A stretch of DNA of 64,000 nt, from positions 5,073,001 to 5,137,000 of the forward strand of contig NZ_CP030038.1 in assembly GCF_015291725.1 (NCBI RefSeq). The letters are read 5' to 3'. The notes beneath the pieces are model-generated. The model saw only the letters and a program-made list of their open reading frames with translations. It searched no databases and was not told where the DNA came from. The stretch is from Bradyrhizobium sp. CCBAU 51765. GTDB taxonomy: Bacteria; Pseudomonadota; Alphaproteobacteria; Rhizobiales; Xanthobacteraceae. Positions 52,087-59,681 of this stretch are shown piece after piece (the first letter of the stretch is position 1; each line of letters opens with the position of its first letter). Position numbers and translations under genes: made by a program.

Positions 52087-52952
52087 TACAGATTCCCCTT
52101 GAAGAAGCGGCCGGAAATTCCCTGCGGCAGCAGGCGGATCAGCACGATCGCCGCCGTGAACACCAGGACCTCGCCATAGACCGGCGTGGTGAAGAAGGCG
52201 CCGACCTGATTGACAGCACCGAACAGGCTCGCCGCTGACATCGTCCCCGACAGAATGGCAGCGCCTCCTCCGACGACGGTCATGAAGGCCTTGGCGACGT
52301 AGGCGCCGCCCATGCCGGGCGTGATGCCCGAAACCGGAGCCAGCAAGCCTCCGGCGAGACCTGTGATGGCCGCTCCGACCGCGAACGTGCTCATGTAGAC
52401 CCGCGCCGGATTGACGCCCAGCGTGGCTGCCATTGCCGGGTTCTGCATCGTCGCGCGGGCGATCAGCCCGAAGCGGGTGTAGCTCATCACGCCGTAGACC
52501 ACGGCCATCATGACCACCGCCATTCCGGCCAGGAACAGCGTGTAATAGCTCGACTGATACGAACCGATGGAGAAGCCACCGAGAGGAGTCGGCACGCCCT
52601 GCTGCGTGTTGCCGTAGATCGTAGTGACGATCCCGATGATGAGAAGGCTGAGCCCCCAGGTCGCGAGCATCGAATCGACGAGGCGACCATAGAGAAAGCG
52701 AATAAGGCACCGTTCGATGACGAGACCTACGAGACCGACGAAGAGCGGAGCAACGACCAGCATCGCGATCCAGATATTCACACCTGCATTGGCCGATATG
52801 ACAGTCGCATAGGCGCCGAGCATGATGAACTCGCCATGGGCGAGATTGATGATCTTCATCATGCCGAAGATGATCGCCAGTCCGAGGCACAGCAGGAACA
52901 GCGACGATATCCCATTCAGGACGTCGAGCGCGACGATGAGGTAGATCGCCAT
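52086..52952 (-). CDS. Urea/amide ABC permease (UrtB/LivH type)
   Basis: Inner-membrane permease of 288 aa. It has the LivH start (IFGMMKIINLAHGEFIMLGAY), several transmembrane helices, and the loop ATMQNPAMAATLGVNPARVY. It pairs with the following LivM-type permease to form the channel. It follows the binding protein after a 62-nt gap that holds a strong hairpin, a common way to make binding protein in excess over membrane parts. Confidence 0.93.
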   Translation of the reverse strand: MAIYLIVALDVLNGISSLFLLCLGLAIIFGMMKIINLAHGEFIMLGAYATVISANAGVNIWIAMLVVAPLFVGLVGLVIERCLIRFLYGRLVDSMLATWGLSLLIIGIVTTIYGNTQQGVPTPLGGFSIGSYQSSYYTLFLAGMAVVMMAVVYGVMSYTRFGLIARATMQNPAMAATLGVNPARVYMSTFAVGAAITGLAGGLLAPVSGITPGMGGAYVAKAFMTVVGGGAAILSGTMSAASLFGAVNQVGAFFTTPVYGEVLVFTAAIVLIRLLPQGISGRFFKGNL

Positions 52953-52982
52953 TCTAGGATTCTTTCGGTCCCCTCGAAGTCA

Positions 52983-53007
52983 CGGGCCCCGCCGGTGGCG
53001 AGGCCCG
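52983..53007 (-). other. Hairpin between binding-protein and permease genes
   Basis: An 11-bp GC-rich stem (one mismatch) with a 3-nt loop, 7 nt after the binding-protein stop, without a T-run. A partial terminator or 3'-end stabiliser that raises binding-protein mRNA is the usual reading for this position. Confidence 0.5.
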
Positions 53008-53014
53008 GCTAACA

Positions 53015-54253
53015 TCAGAGATTGATGATGTACTGCTTGGTGTCGTTCGGATTCTTGACGAGATCGCAGACACTGGCAGTATCGGCCGGCTTGACGTCGG
53101 AGTAACTCTCCAGCACCGACCATTTACGGTCCTTCACCTCCGCGAGAAACGCATTGCGGGTGGTGTGATGGGTCGGCTTGTCCAACGTCACCTTGCCGCT
53201 CGGGCCATCGAAAGCGATCCCGTCCTCCAGCGCGGCAATCACCTTCATGCGATCGATGCTGGCGGCCTTCTTCACGCCGGCAGCCCAAAGCATGACACCC
53301 TCATAGGTGCAGGCAGCCAGCTCGCTGACATAGGGTGAGTCGGGATGGGCCTTCTTGATCTTCTCGACGAAGCTCTTCGAGGCCGGAGTGGTAAGCTCCT
53401 CGAAATAGCCGTAGGCGCCGAGAATGGAATCGCTTTCGGCCGCATCGAGCGTGGTCGGCTCGTTGACGAGACCGAAAGTGGTCGACGCGATCGGAATCTT
53501 GCCCTTCATGCCGGCCGAGGTCCATTGCCGGTAGAAGGCCGTATGATTGCCGCCGACCAGTGCCGACAGGATGAGGTCGGGCTTTGCCGCCTGAATCTTC
53601 GAGATCGTCGTACCGAAATTGGTGACGTCGAGCGGGAAGAAGTCGGTCGCCAGCACCTCGCCGCCATTGTCCTTGACGTACTTCGTCATCCACTTCGCGG
53701 TGATCTGACCGTAATTATAATCGGCGGCAATGATGTAGGCCTTCTTGCCGGCCTTCTTCATCGCGCTCGGCACCAGCTTTTCCACGGTCTGCGCAGGCGT
53801 GGTACCGGTGCAGAAGGTGTTACGATCGCAGACACCCCCCTCGTAGAGAACGTTGTAGAAGTACAGCACCTTGAAGCGATCGAAGGTCGGACGCACCGCC
53901 TCGCGCGAGGCCGAAGTGATGCCGCCATGGACGACATCCACTTTGTCTTTCACCGCAAGCTGCTGCGCGAATTGCGAGTACATCTGGATGTTCGACTGGG
54001 TGTCGTAGTGGATGACCTTCAACGGGCGTCCCAACAACCCTCCGCCGGCATTGATCTCGTCCACGGCAAGCTGGAGCGCGTAGACCATGGGCGTGCCGGA
54101 CGCTGCGATCGGACCAGACTGGTCATGAAGGCTGCCGACGACGATCGGGTTCTCGGCGCCAAAGGCGCCGGAGCGGAAGACTGCAGGTGCAGCAATCAAC
54201 GTCGTCGTTGCAATTGCTGAGCGCTGCAGGAAGCGACGGCGGGAGAAAGTCAT
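53015..54253 (-). CDS. Urea/amide-type periplasmic binding protein (Tat-exported)
   Basis: Periplasmic binding protein of 412 aa, UrtA/FmdD branch of the Leu/Ile/Val-binding family. Twin-arginine signal MTFSRRRFLQRSA then a hydrophobic stretch ending AFGAEN. The mature part begins IVVGSLHDQSGPIA and carries the LAVDEINAGGGLLGR segment. I chose the ATG at 54253 because GGGGA lies 5 nt upstream; codons farther out (to 54268) lack a ribosome site. First gene of the operon, preceded by an AT-rich promoter/operator region. It cannot be decided from sequence alone whether urea or short amides is the ligand. Confidence 0.92.
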   Translation of the reverse strand: MTFSRRRFLQRSAIATTTLIAAPAVFRSGAFGAENPIVVGSLHDQSGPIAASGTPMVYALQLAVDEINAGGGLLGRPLKVIHYDTQSNIQMYSQFAQQLAVKDKVDVVHGGITSASREAVRPTFDRFKVLYFYNVLYEGGVCDRNTFCTGTTPAQTVEKLVPSAMKKAGKKAYIIAADYNYGQITAKWMTKYVKDNGGEVLATDFFPLDVTNFGTTISKIQAAKPDLILSALVGGNHTAFYRQWTSAGMKGKIPIASTTFGLVNEPTTLDAAESDSILGAYGYFEELTTPASKSFVEKIKKAHPDSPYVSELAACTYEGVMLWAAGVKKAASIDRMKVIAALEDGIAFDGPSGKVTLDKPTHHTTRNAFLAEVKDRKWSVLESYSDVKPADTASVCDLVKNPNDTKQYIINL

Positions 54254-54281
54254 ATATGTCCCCATCAATCTTTGAGATGGA

Positions 54282-54313
54282 AAATATTACTAATACAATA
54301 TTTGAAAAGGCAA
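54282..54313 (-). promoter_or_regulatory. Candidate promoter and operator of the urea/amide operon
   Basis: On the minus strand TTGCCT (54308-54313) is followed 18 nt later by TAATAT (54284-54289), a plausible sigma70 pair. A perfect inverted repeat AAATATT-N8-AATATTT (54282-54303) covers the spacer and -10. A repressor bound there would block polymerase; the nearby MarR protein is an obvious candidate. Confidence 0.5.
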
Positions 54314-54319
54314 GCTATT

Positions 54320-55426
54320 TTATCGCCGCGCGATGATTGAGAAATCGTACCCGTCGAGCTGAGCCAGATAGATCGGATGGCGGCCGCCGACCACCGATTG
54401 CGCCAAATCGCCTCGTGCCGTGCGTCGCTGGAACGTCCTGCCGTACAGGCGCGTCAATTTGCGCGCGTCGAGACTGGCGGCCCCCTCGATCAAGGACGCG
54501 AGCGAGTAGATGCCTTCATAGCAGGACTCTCCAAAGGCATTCACGGGAGGCGGACTATCGCCGTACGCCGTGTGATAACGCTCGAGAAACGCGCCATTGT
54601 TACGTGAGCGGACCGACCCATAGTAGCTCGAAGCGGCGTAGAGATTCTCGGTTTCATCTGCATTGAGGCCGTATGCCACGGTCTCGTCGATCGCCGAGGA
54701 AAACCGCAGCGCGCGCGAACTCAGCCCCGCGGCACAGAAGGCACGATTGAATGCGATGCAGTCGGAGCCCAGGAAATACGGAAGAACGACGTCCGAGCGC
54801 GTTGCCTTGATCCGGTCCAGCATCTCGTCGAAGTCATGCTGGCCTACCGGCAGATAGTATTCACCCGTCACCGTGCCGCCGAAGCGGGCAATCAACCTGC
54901 GCGCAATCTGAAGGGATGAGCGAGGCCATACGTAGTCATTGCCGCAAAGAAAATATCGGCGCGCACGCCTCGTTTCCGAAAGCCATTGAATCGCGGGAGA
55001 AAGCAGCTCTTCGGCGGTCTCACCGGTCGCCATGACGTCCAGCGTCGATGAGCGGCCTTCGAACTGCGGCGTATATATGAACGGGACGCGACCACGAGCC
55101 GCGCGCGCCACGAAATCGCGCGCGAAGCTCGGCAACATTCCGACGATGCCGTCGACACGATCGATGTCAATTGCATCGCGCGCGGCCCATCCCGCACTTG
55201 GGCCGGTTTCTCCGGCGTTCACAACGTGCAATTCGACGGGACGGCGAAGGACACCGGACATTGCGTTAATCTCGTCGACGGCCAAGCGTCCGCACGCCTC
55301 GGCTGACGGGGCCCAAAGCCCCGCAGCGCCGCTCTGCGGGATAAGCAGACATATCCGGACGCTACGCAACGATGGTGTCTCCGCACTTTCCGTGCACAGA
55401 ACACTCACGAATCGTGCCAACGGCAA
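54320..55426 (-). CDS. AmiC-like cytoplasmic amide/urea-sensing protein
   Basis: Protein of about 368 aa with the type I periplasmic-binding fold of the AmiC/UrtA family (RICLLIPQSGAAGLWAPSAEACGRLAVDEINA; YFLCGNDYVWPRSS; CYEGIYSLA) but no signal peptide. It should therefore stay in the cytoplasm as a ligand sensor, as AmiC does in Pseudomonas aeruginosa. AmiC works by holding the antiterminator AmiR; I see no AmiR/ANTAR gene here, only a divergent MarR gene. The start is uncertain: TTG at 55426 with a close AGGA, or the internal GTG at 55408. It reads toward the transporter operon and ends 66 nt before its first start codon. Confidence 0.8.
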   Translation of the reverse strand: MPLARFVSVLCTESAETPSLRSVRICLLIPQSGAAGLWAPSAEACGRLAVDEINAMSGVLRRPVELHVVNAGETGPSAGWAARDAIDIDRVDGIVGMLPSFARDFVARAARGRVPFIYTPQFEGRSSTLDVMATGETAEELLSPAIQWLSETRRARRYFLCGNDYVWPRSSLQIARRLIARFGGTVTGEYYLPVGQHDFDEMLDRIKATRSDVVLPYFLGSDCIAFNRAFCAAGLSSRALRFSSAIDETVAYGLNADETENLYAASSYYGSVRSRNNGAFLERYHTAYGDSPPPVNAFGESCYEGIYSLASLIEGAASLDARKLTRLYGRTFQRRTARGDLAQSVVGGRHPIYLAQLDGYDFSIIARR

Positions 55427-55576
55427 TCCTGTGCCGCTACGGCCCGTTTAACGACGGGAAAGCTCGATCCTGAAGGGAACATGCCCTTTTTCAGGGCGCC
55501 AGCCGATGCATTCGCCCCTTCCCTAGGCAGTTGCGCGCAAATCTGCTTTTCGCTTGCTCCTCGTTACGTTCCAAGG

Positions 55577-55591
55577 CAAATATTGAAATAT
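55577..55591. promoter_or_regulatory. AT-rich repeat upstream of the MarR gene
   Basis: The sequence contains ATATT-GA-AATAT (55580-55591) and begins with CAAATATTG, the reverse complement of CAATATTTG found at 54296-54304. It lies about 25-39 nt before the MarR start codon and would suit autoregulation. Confidence 0.4.
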
Positions 55592-55615
55592 CAAATAATT
55601 CGCTAAGGGTGCAAC

Positions 55616-56071
55616 GTGGACCTCCCCGAACTCATCCGAGGTGTGAATCGCCGGCTTGAGCAGATGCTGGAAGCGAAGCTCAAGCCACGAAGCCTATCCC
55701 TTCACCAGTACCGCGTGCTCGAGGCGCTGTCCGAAGAAAACGGGATGCCGATGGGCGATCTGGCAACCCGCCTCTTGGTCGACGGTCCAACGCTCACAAA
55801 GATCATCGACAGAATGGTCGAGTCGGCGCAGGTCTATCGCGCGCCCGATCCACATGACCGGCGCAGGGTCCTGATCTTCCTCTCGCAGCGAGGGGCGGAG
55901 CAATTCAAGGACATCGGCCCAATCATCAAATCCATTCAACAGAACCTTTTGAACAGGCTGGGCGCATCAGATGCCACAGTTCTGACGGGCCTGCTCTCGG
56001 AATTGCTTAGCGACCGTGCCTCCGCGCATTCGTACCCGGTTCGCGGACAAGAAACACTGATCCATGATTGA
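55616..56071 (+). CDS. MarR-family transcriptional regulator
   Basis: DNA-binding regulator of 151 aa with the winged-helix core: LHQYRVLEALSEE, then MGDLATRLLVDGPTLTKIIDRMVE as helix-turn-helix and the wing DPHDRRRVLIFLSQRG. GTG start with AAGGG about 8 nt upstream. It is transcribed divergently from the AmiC-like gene and its promoter shares a 9-bp motif with the urea/amide operon promoter, so it probably controls both. The ligand is unknown. Confidence 0.93.
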   Translation: MDLPELIRGVNRRLEQMLEAKLKPRSLSLHQYRVLEALSEENGMPMGDLATRLLVDGPTLTKIIDRMVESAQVYRAPDPHDRRRVLIFLSQRGAEQFKDIGPIIKSIQQNLLNRLGASDATVLTGLLSELLSDRASAHSYPVRGQETLIHD

Positions 56072-56081
56072 TGCCCTTCGC

Positions 56082-56105
56082 CCGCGGGCTACTTCGTAGC
56101 CGCGG
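56082..56105 (+). terminator. Stem-loop after the MarR gene
   Basis: CCGCGGGCTAC / GTAGCCGCGG with a 3-nt loop and one bulged G, 10 nt past the stop. It is stable but has no T-run, so termination may be partial. Confidence 0.45.
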
Positions 56106-56288
56106 TGTGCCGTCCGATCCCACTAACTCCAGTCTTCAACATTGTGATCGAAGGCAACAATGGCGTCCGCGGCGCCTGTGACGGCAACGCCGCCATTTCC
56201 TCCTCGCGCCGGCAACAAGACCGTCACCGACAAGCTTGCGGGGAGGTAGCACGGAACTTGCATAAATTCTGGGCGACATGGACGCCGC

Positions 56289-57188
56289 ATGAACCTCATC
56301 AGTCTCGACATTCGCATGCTCCGGTCGCTGATCTCGGTGGTCGAGACCGGCAGCATCACCGAGACGGCGCGACGGCTTGGCCGTACCCAGCCTGCGATCA
56401 CCCTTCAATTGCAGCGGCTGGAGGAGCTGACCGGCAAGCAGCTGTTCGAGCATGGCGGCCGTCGGCTGACGCTGACTGACGATGGCACCACCGTCCTCAC
56501 CTACGCCAAATCCATCCTGAGGTTGCATGACGAGCTGATTTCGCAGCTGGCGTCACAGGAGATCGAGGGCCAGGTCGTGCTCGGCACGCCCGATCTCTAC
56601 GCCGCGTTCATGCTGCCGCAGATCCTCAGCGTGTTCCGGAAATCCTTTCCGCGCGTGCAGGTGGAGCTCAACTGCGCGCTTTCGACGCCGCTGGTCGGCC
56701 TCGTCAAGCGCGGCGATGTCGACATCGCGCTGGTTACCCGCATGAACGATTTCACCGGCGGCCAGGTGGTTCGCCGAGAGCAATTGGTGTGGATGACCGG
56801 CGAGCAATCCGCCGCGCACCAGGAACGTCCGATCCCGCTCGCGCTATTGCCGCCGGGCAACATCTATCGCGACTACGCCATCGATACGCTGGAGCGCGCA
56901 AACCTGCGCTGGCGCATCGCCTGTGTCAGCGAAAGCGTCGGCGGCCTTCAGGCCGCAGCCTTCGCAGGCATGGCGGTTACCGTGCTCGGGCGCAGCGCGC
57001 TGGTGCCGGCGATGCGCGAGATCGGACTGAACGAAGGCCTTCCACCGCTGCCGAAGATCGAGCTGCTGCTCTACAAGTCGAGCGGAGCGACCTCGAAAGC
57101 AGCAACCGCCCTGCACGACTACCTCGCGCACTATCTGCGCCTGGACGAAGAGCTCAGCGGCAGGGGTATGCCGATCGAGCTGTCCTGA
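56289..57188 (+). CDS. LysR-family transcriptional regulator
   Basis: Regulator of 299 aa. The N-terminal winged helix is clear (LRSLISVVETGSITETARRLGRTQPAITLQLQRLEELTGKQLF), followed by a substrate-binding co-inducer domain (GQVVLGTPDLYA onward). It is convergent with the amidase/molybdenum hydroxylase operon rather than divergent from it, so control of that operon is possible but not shown. The 217 bp upstream, after the MarR hairpin, hold no recognisable gene. Confidence 0.94.
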   Translation: MNLISLDIRMLRSLISVVETGSITETARRLGRTQPAITLQLQRLEELTGKQLFEHGGRRLTLTDDGTTVLTYAKSILRLHDELISQLASQEIEGQVVLGTPDLYAAFMLPQILSVFRKSFPRVQVELNCALSTPLVGLVKRGDVDIALVTRMNDFTGGQVVRREQLVWMTGEQSAAHQERPIPLALLPPGNIYRDYAIDTLERANLRWRIACVSESVGGLQAAAFAGMAVTVLGRSALVPAMREIGLNEGLPPLPKIELLLYKSSGATSKAATALHDYLAHYLRLDEELSGRGMPIELS

Positions 57189-57365
57189 GACGACAAGATT
57201 GCGCGCGTCCCGCGCTCTCCCACACAAAGTGGGAAAACAACCCCATGCACAGTAGACGGCGCTAGTCGGATCAAGGACTTACGCGGGTGGCAAGGAGGCC
57301 ATGCGCCGGCGGCAGCGTGGCTTGACATGTCGGGCAAAACAGCAGCAAGATTCCATCATGGCCCG

Positions 57366-58859
57366 TCACGCCTTGGTACGCGCTCGGTCCGATTCACGTA
57401 AAGCCAGCGGCGGCCAGAACTTGGCCCAGGGTTGCGCCTGCTCGAAGGCGGCAGCGATGCGGAAGATCGTGGGTTCGTCGAGCCAGGGCGCGACGATCTG
57501 GAGACCGACCGGCAGCCCGTCGCGGTCGAAACCGCAGGGCAACGTCGCCGCCGGCAGGCCGGCAAGATTGATCGGCCAGGTGAAGGGCGACCAGCCGAGA
57601 TGCGGATCGACCTTGCAGCCGTCGATCGTATCGACACCGATCCGCCCGGCCTCGAACGCGGTCACCGCGACCGTCGGTGTCACCAGCGCATCGACACGCT
57701 CGAACAGCTTTACGAACGCATTGCGCGCCTGGCCCCGGCGGTAGCCAGCCTCGATGTAGTCCGTGCCGCTGAAACGCCGGCCGGCCGTGACGACATCACG
57801 GTAGTCGGTCTCCGAGCTTGCGAGATCGGCAGCGGTCCTGGTCGCCACCGCCGCCGCCTGCTCGGTGAAGGCGATCGGCTTCAGCGTGTGCTCCAGAATG
57901 CCGGGATCGAGGCCAGGACCGTCCAGGGTGATCTGCGCGCCGCAGCCGTCGAGAACGGCCAGCGCTTTGCTGAACGCGGCACGAACATCGGGGCTGACAG
58001 CGGCGTAGCCGAGATCAGCGCTGGCGCCGATGCGAATGCCGGTCAACGGCGCCGCGTTGGTGTCGAAGCGGCGTGGCGACACCGGCAGGCTCGCGGGGTC
58101 GCGCAGATCGTAAGCAGCAATGATCTCCAAGGTGAGCGCGGCATCCGCGACGGTGCGCGTGATAGGCCCGGTATGGGCGAGCGAAGCCCAGGACGGCGGC
58201 GCGAAGCCCGGCGAGCGCGGCACCAGGCCGAAGGTCGGCTTCAGTCCGAACACGCCACAGAAGGACGACGGCACGCGGATCGAGCCGACGCCATCGGTCC
58301 CGATCGCGATCGGCCCGCAACCGGCGGCAACACCGGCTGCTGCGCCGCCGCTCGAACCGCCGCTGGTGCGGCCGGGATTCCAGGGATTCCGCGTCGTGCC
58401 GGTGACCGGGCTATCCGCCGTCAGTTTGTAGCCGGACTCGCAGGTGGTGGTCTTGCAGGTGATGATCGCACCGGACGCCCTCAGCGCCGAAACCACGGCG
58501 GCATCGACGTTGGGCACGAACGCCTTGTTCATCGGCGAGCCGGCATAGGCCGGTACGTCCGCGACGAAGACGAGATCCTTGATCGTAACTGGCACACCGG
58601 CAAGCGGCCCCTTGGCCTCGCCCGCACCCATCTCCCTGGTGAGCCGGTCGGCTTCTGCCCTCGCCTGCTCGTACATCGGCGTCACCACCGCATTGCAGGC
58701 CTCATTTGTCGCCTGAAGCGCAGCGATGGTGTCGTCAACCACATCGCGCGGGGTGAACGCCTTGCGCCGGTAGCCGGCCATGATCTCGGTAACAGAGAGC
58801 GCACCAAGACCAGTCGGCGCCGGCGGGAAGGCCGTTCGGCCGGAACCATCAGTCATCAT
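57366..58859 (-). CDS. Amidase-signature hydrolase, second copy
   Basis: Amidase of about 497 aa, clearly different from the urease-operon amidase. The triad is recognisable: Lys in VTIKDL, the cis-Ser in SGGSSGGAAAG, and nucleophile Ser in GTDGVGSIRVPSS, where DGVGS replaces the more common D(I/Q)GGS. The start is one of two adjacent ATGs (58859/58856), 14 nt after the FAD-subunit stop; the frame extension to 58946 overlaps that gene. As last gene of a molybdenum hydroxylase operon it may hydrolyse an amide or cyclic imide made or imported by the upstream proteins. The substrate is unknown. Confidence 0.9.
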   Translation of the reverse strand: MMTDGSGRTAFPPAPTGLGALSVTEIMAGYRRKAFTPRDVVDDTIAALQATNEACNAVVTPMYEQARAEADRLTREMGAGEAKGPLAGVPVTIKDLVFVADVPAYAGSPMNKAFVPNVDAAVVSALRASGAIITCKTTTCESGYKLTADSPVTGTTRNPWNPGRTSGGSSGGAAAGVAAGCGPIAIGTDGVGSIRVPSSFCGVFGLKPTFGLVPRSPGFAPPSWASLAHTGPITRTVADAALTLEIIAAYDLRDPASLPVSPRRFDTNAAPLTGIRIGASADLGYAAVSPDVRAAFSKALAVLDGCGAQITLDGPGLDPGILEHTLKPIAFTEQAAAVATRTAADLASSETDYRDVVTAGRRFSGTDYIEAGYRRGQARNAFVKLFERVDALVTPTVAVTAFEAGRIGVDTIDGCKVDPHLGWSPFTWPINLAGLPAATLPCGFDRDGLPVGLQIVAPWLDEPTIFRIAAAFEQAQPWAKFWPPLALRESDRARTKA

Positions 58860-58872
58860 CAATCCCAAAGAG

Positions 58873-59670
58873 CTAGCTGAGCGCCGCGTCGACGGCGCGC
58901 TTGGCCATGACCGTGACGAGATGCGCCCGGTAATCGGCTTCGGCATGAATGTCGGAGGTCAGACCGTCCGTATCGATCTTGATCGCGGCGACGGCCGAGG
59001 GATCGAAATTGGACGACAGCGCGGCCTCCATCGGCGGCACGCGAAAAACGCCTGAACCGGCGCCGGTCACGGCGACGCGGACACCATCGGCGAATTTGGC
59101 GACGAACACGCCGACCAGCGCATAGCGGGAGGCCGGCGCCTTGAACTTGGCGTAGCCGGCCTTCAACGGCACCGGAAAACGGATCGCCGTGATGATCTCG
59201 CCGGGCACGAGCGCGGTTTCGAAGAGGCCGAGGAAGAACTTGTCGGCCGCGATCTCGCGCACGCTGGTGACGATGGTGGCGCCGAGCCCGAGCACGCCGG
59301 CGGGATAGTCAGCCGCAGGATCGTTGTTGGCGACCGAGCCGCCGATGGTGCCGCGGCTGCGCACCGCGGGATCGCCTATCATCGAGGCCAGCGCGGCGAG
59401 CCCCGGGGTTTTTGCCTGGACCAGCTTGGAGGCGGCGACTACCGCATGCGGAGTCATTGCGCCGATCGTGATCGTCGCGCCGCCATCGGTGATGCCCTTC
59501 AGCGACCCGAGCTTCGACAGATCGACCAGCGCAGGCGGATTGGCCAGCCGCTGCTTCAGCGTCGGAATCAGCGTCATGCCGCCGGCAACGAGTTTGCTGT
59601 CCTCGATCGAGGTCAGAAGCCTGGCCGCATCGGGAATCTGGTCGGGCTGGTGATAGGAAAACGGCTTCAT
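58873..59670 (-). CDS. Molybdenum hydroxylase FAD-binding (medium) subunit
   Basis: FAD subunit (265 aa, CoxM/CutM type) passing electrons between the iron-sulfur subunit and acceptor. FAD-binding loops are AGGMTLIPTLKQRL (about 29-42) and RGTIGGSVANNDPAADYPA (about 106-124). It follows the large subunit after 11 nt and precedes the amidase. Length and motifs are normal for the family. Confidence 0.94.
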   Translation of the reverse strand: MKPFSYHQPDQIPDAARLLTSIEDSKLVAGGMTLIPTLKQRLANPPALVDLSKLGSLKGITDGGATITIGAMTPHAVVAASKLVQAKTPGLAALASMIGDPAVRSRGTIGGSVANNDPAADYPAGVLGLGATIVTSVREIAADKFFLGLFETALVPGEIITAIRFPVPLKAGYAKFKAPASRYALVGVFVAKFADGVRVAVTGAGSGVFRVPPMEAALSSNFDPSAVAAIKIDTDGLTSDIHAEADYRAHLVTVMAKRAVDAALS

Positions 59671-59681
59671 TGTTATCCTCC

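Noticed and set aside
53015..54253. Branched-chain amino acid transporter for the Liv-type genes
   Set aside because: Context with urease and amidase, the TEGIQPS sequence after Walker B of one ATPase, and the UrtA/FmdD-like binding protein favour urea/amides. Not excluded without ligand data.
57218..57234. TCCCAC/GTGGGA hairpin between the convergent LysR and amidase genes
   Set aside because: Only a 6-bp stem with no T-run on either strand; too weak to call as a bidirectional terminator.
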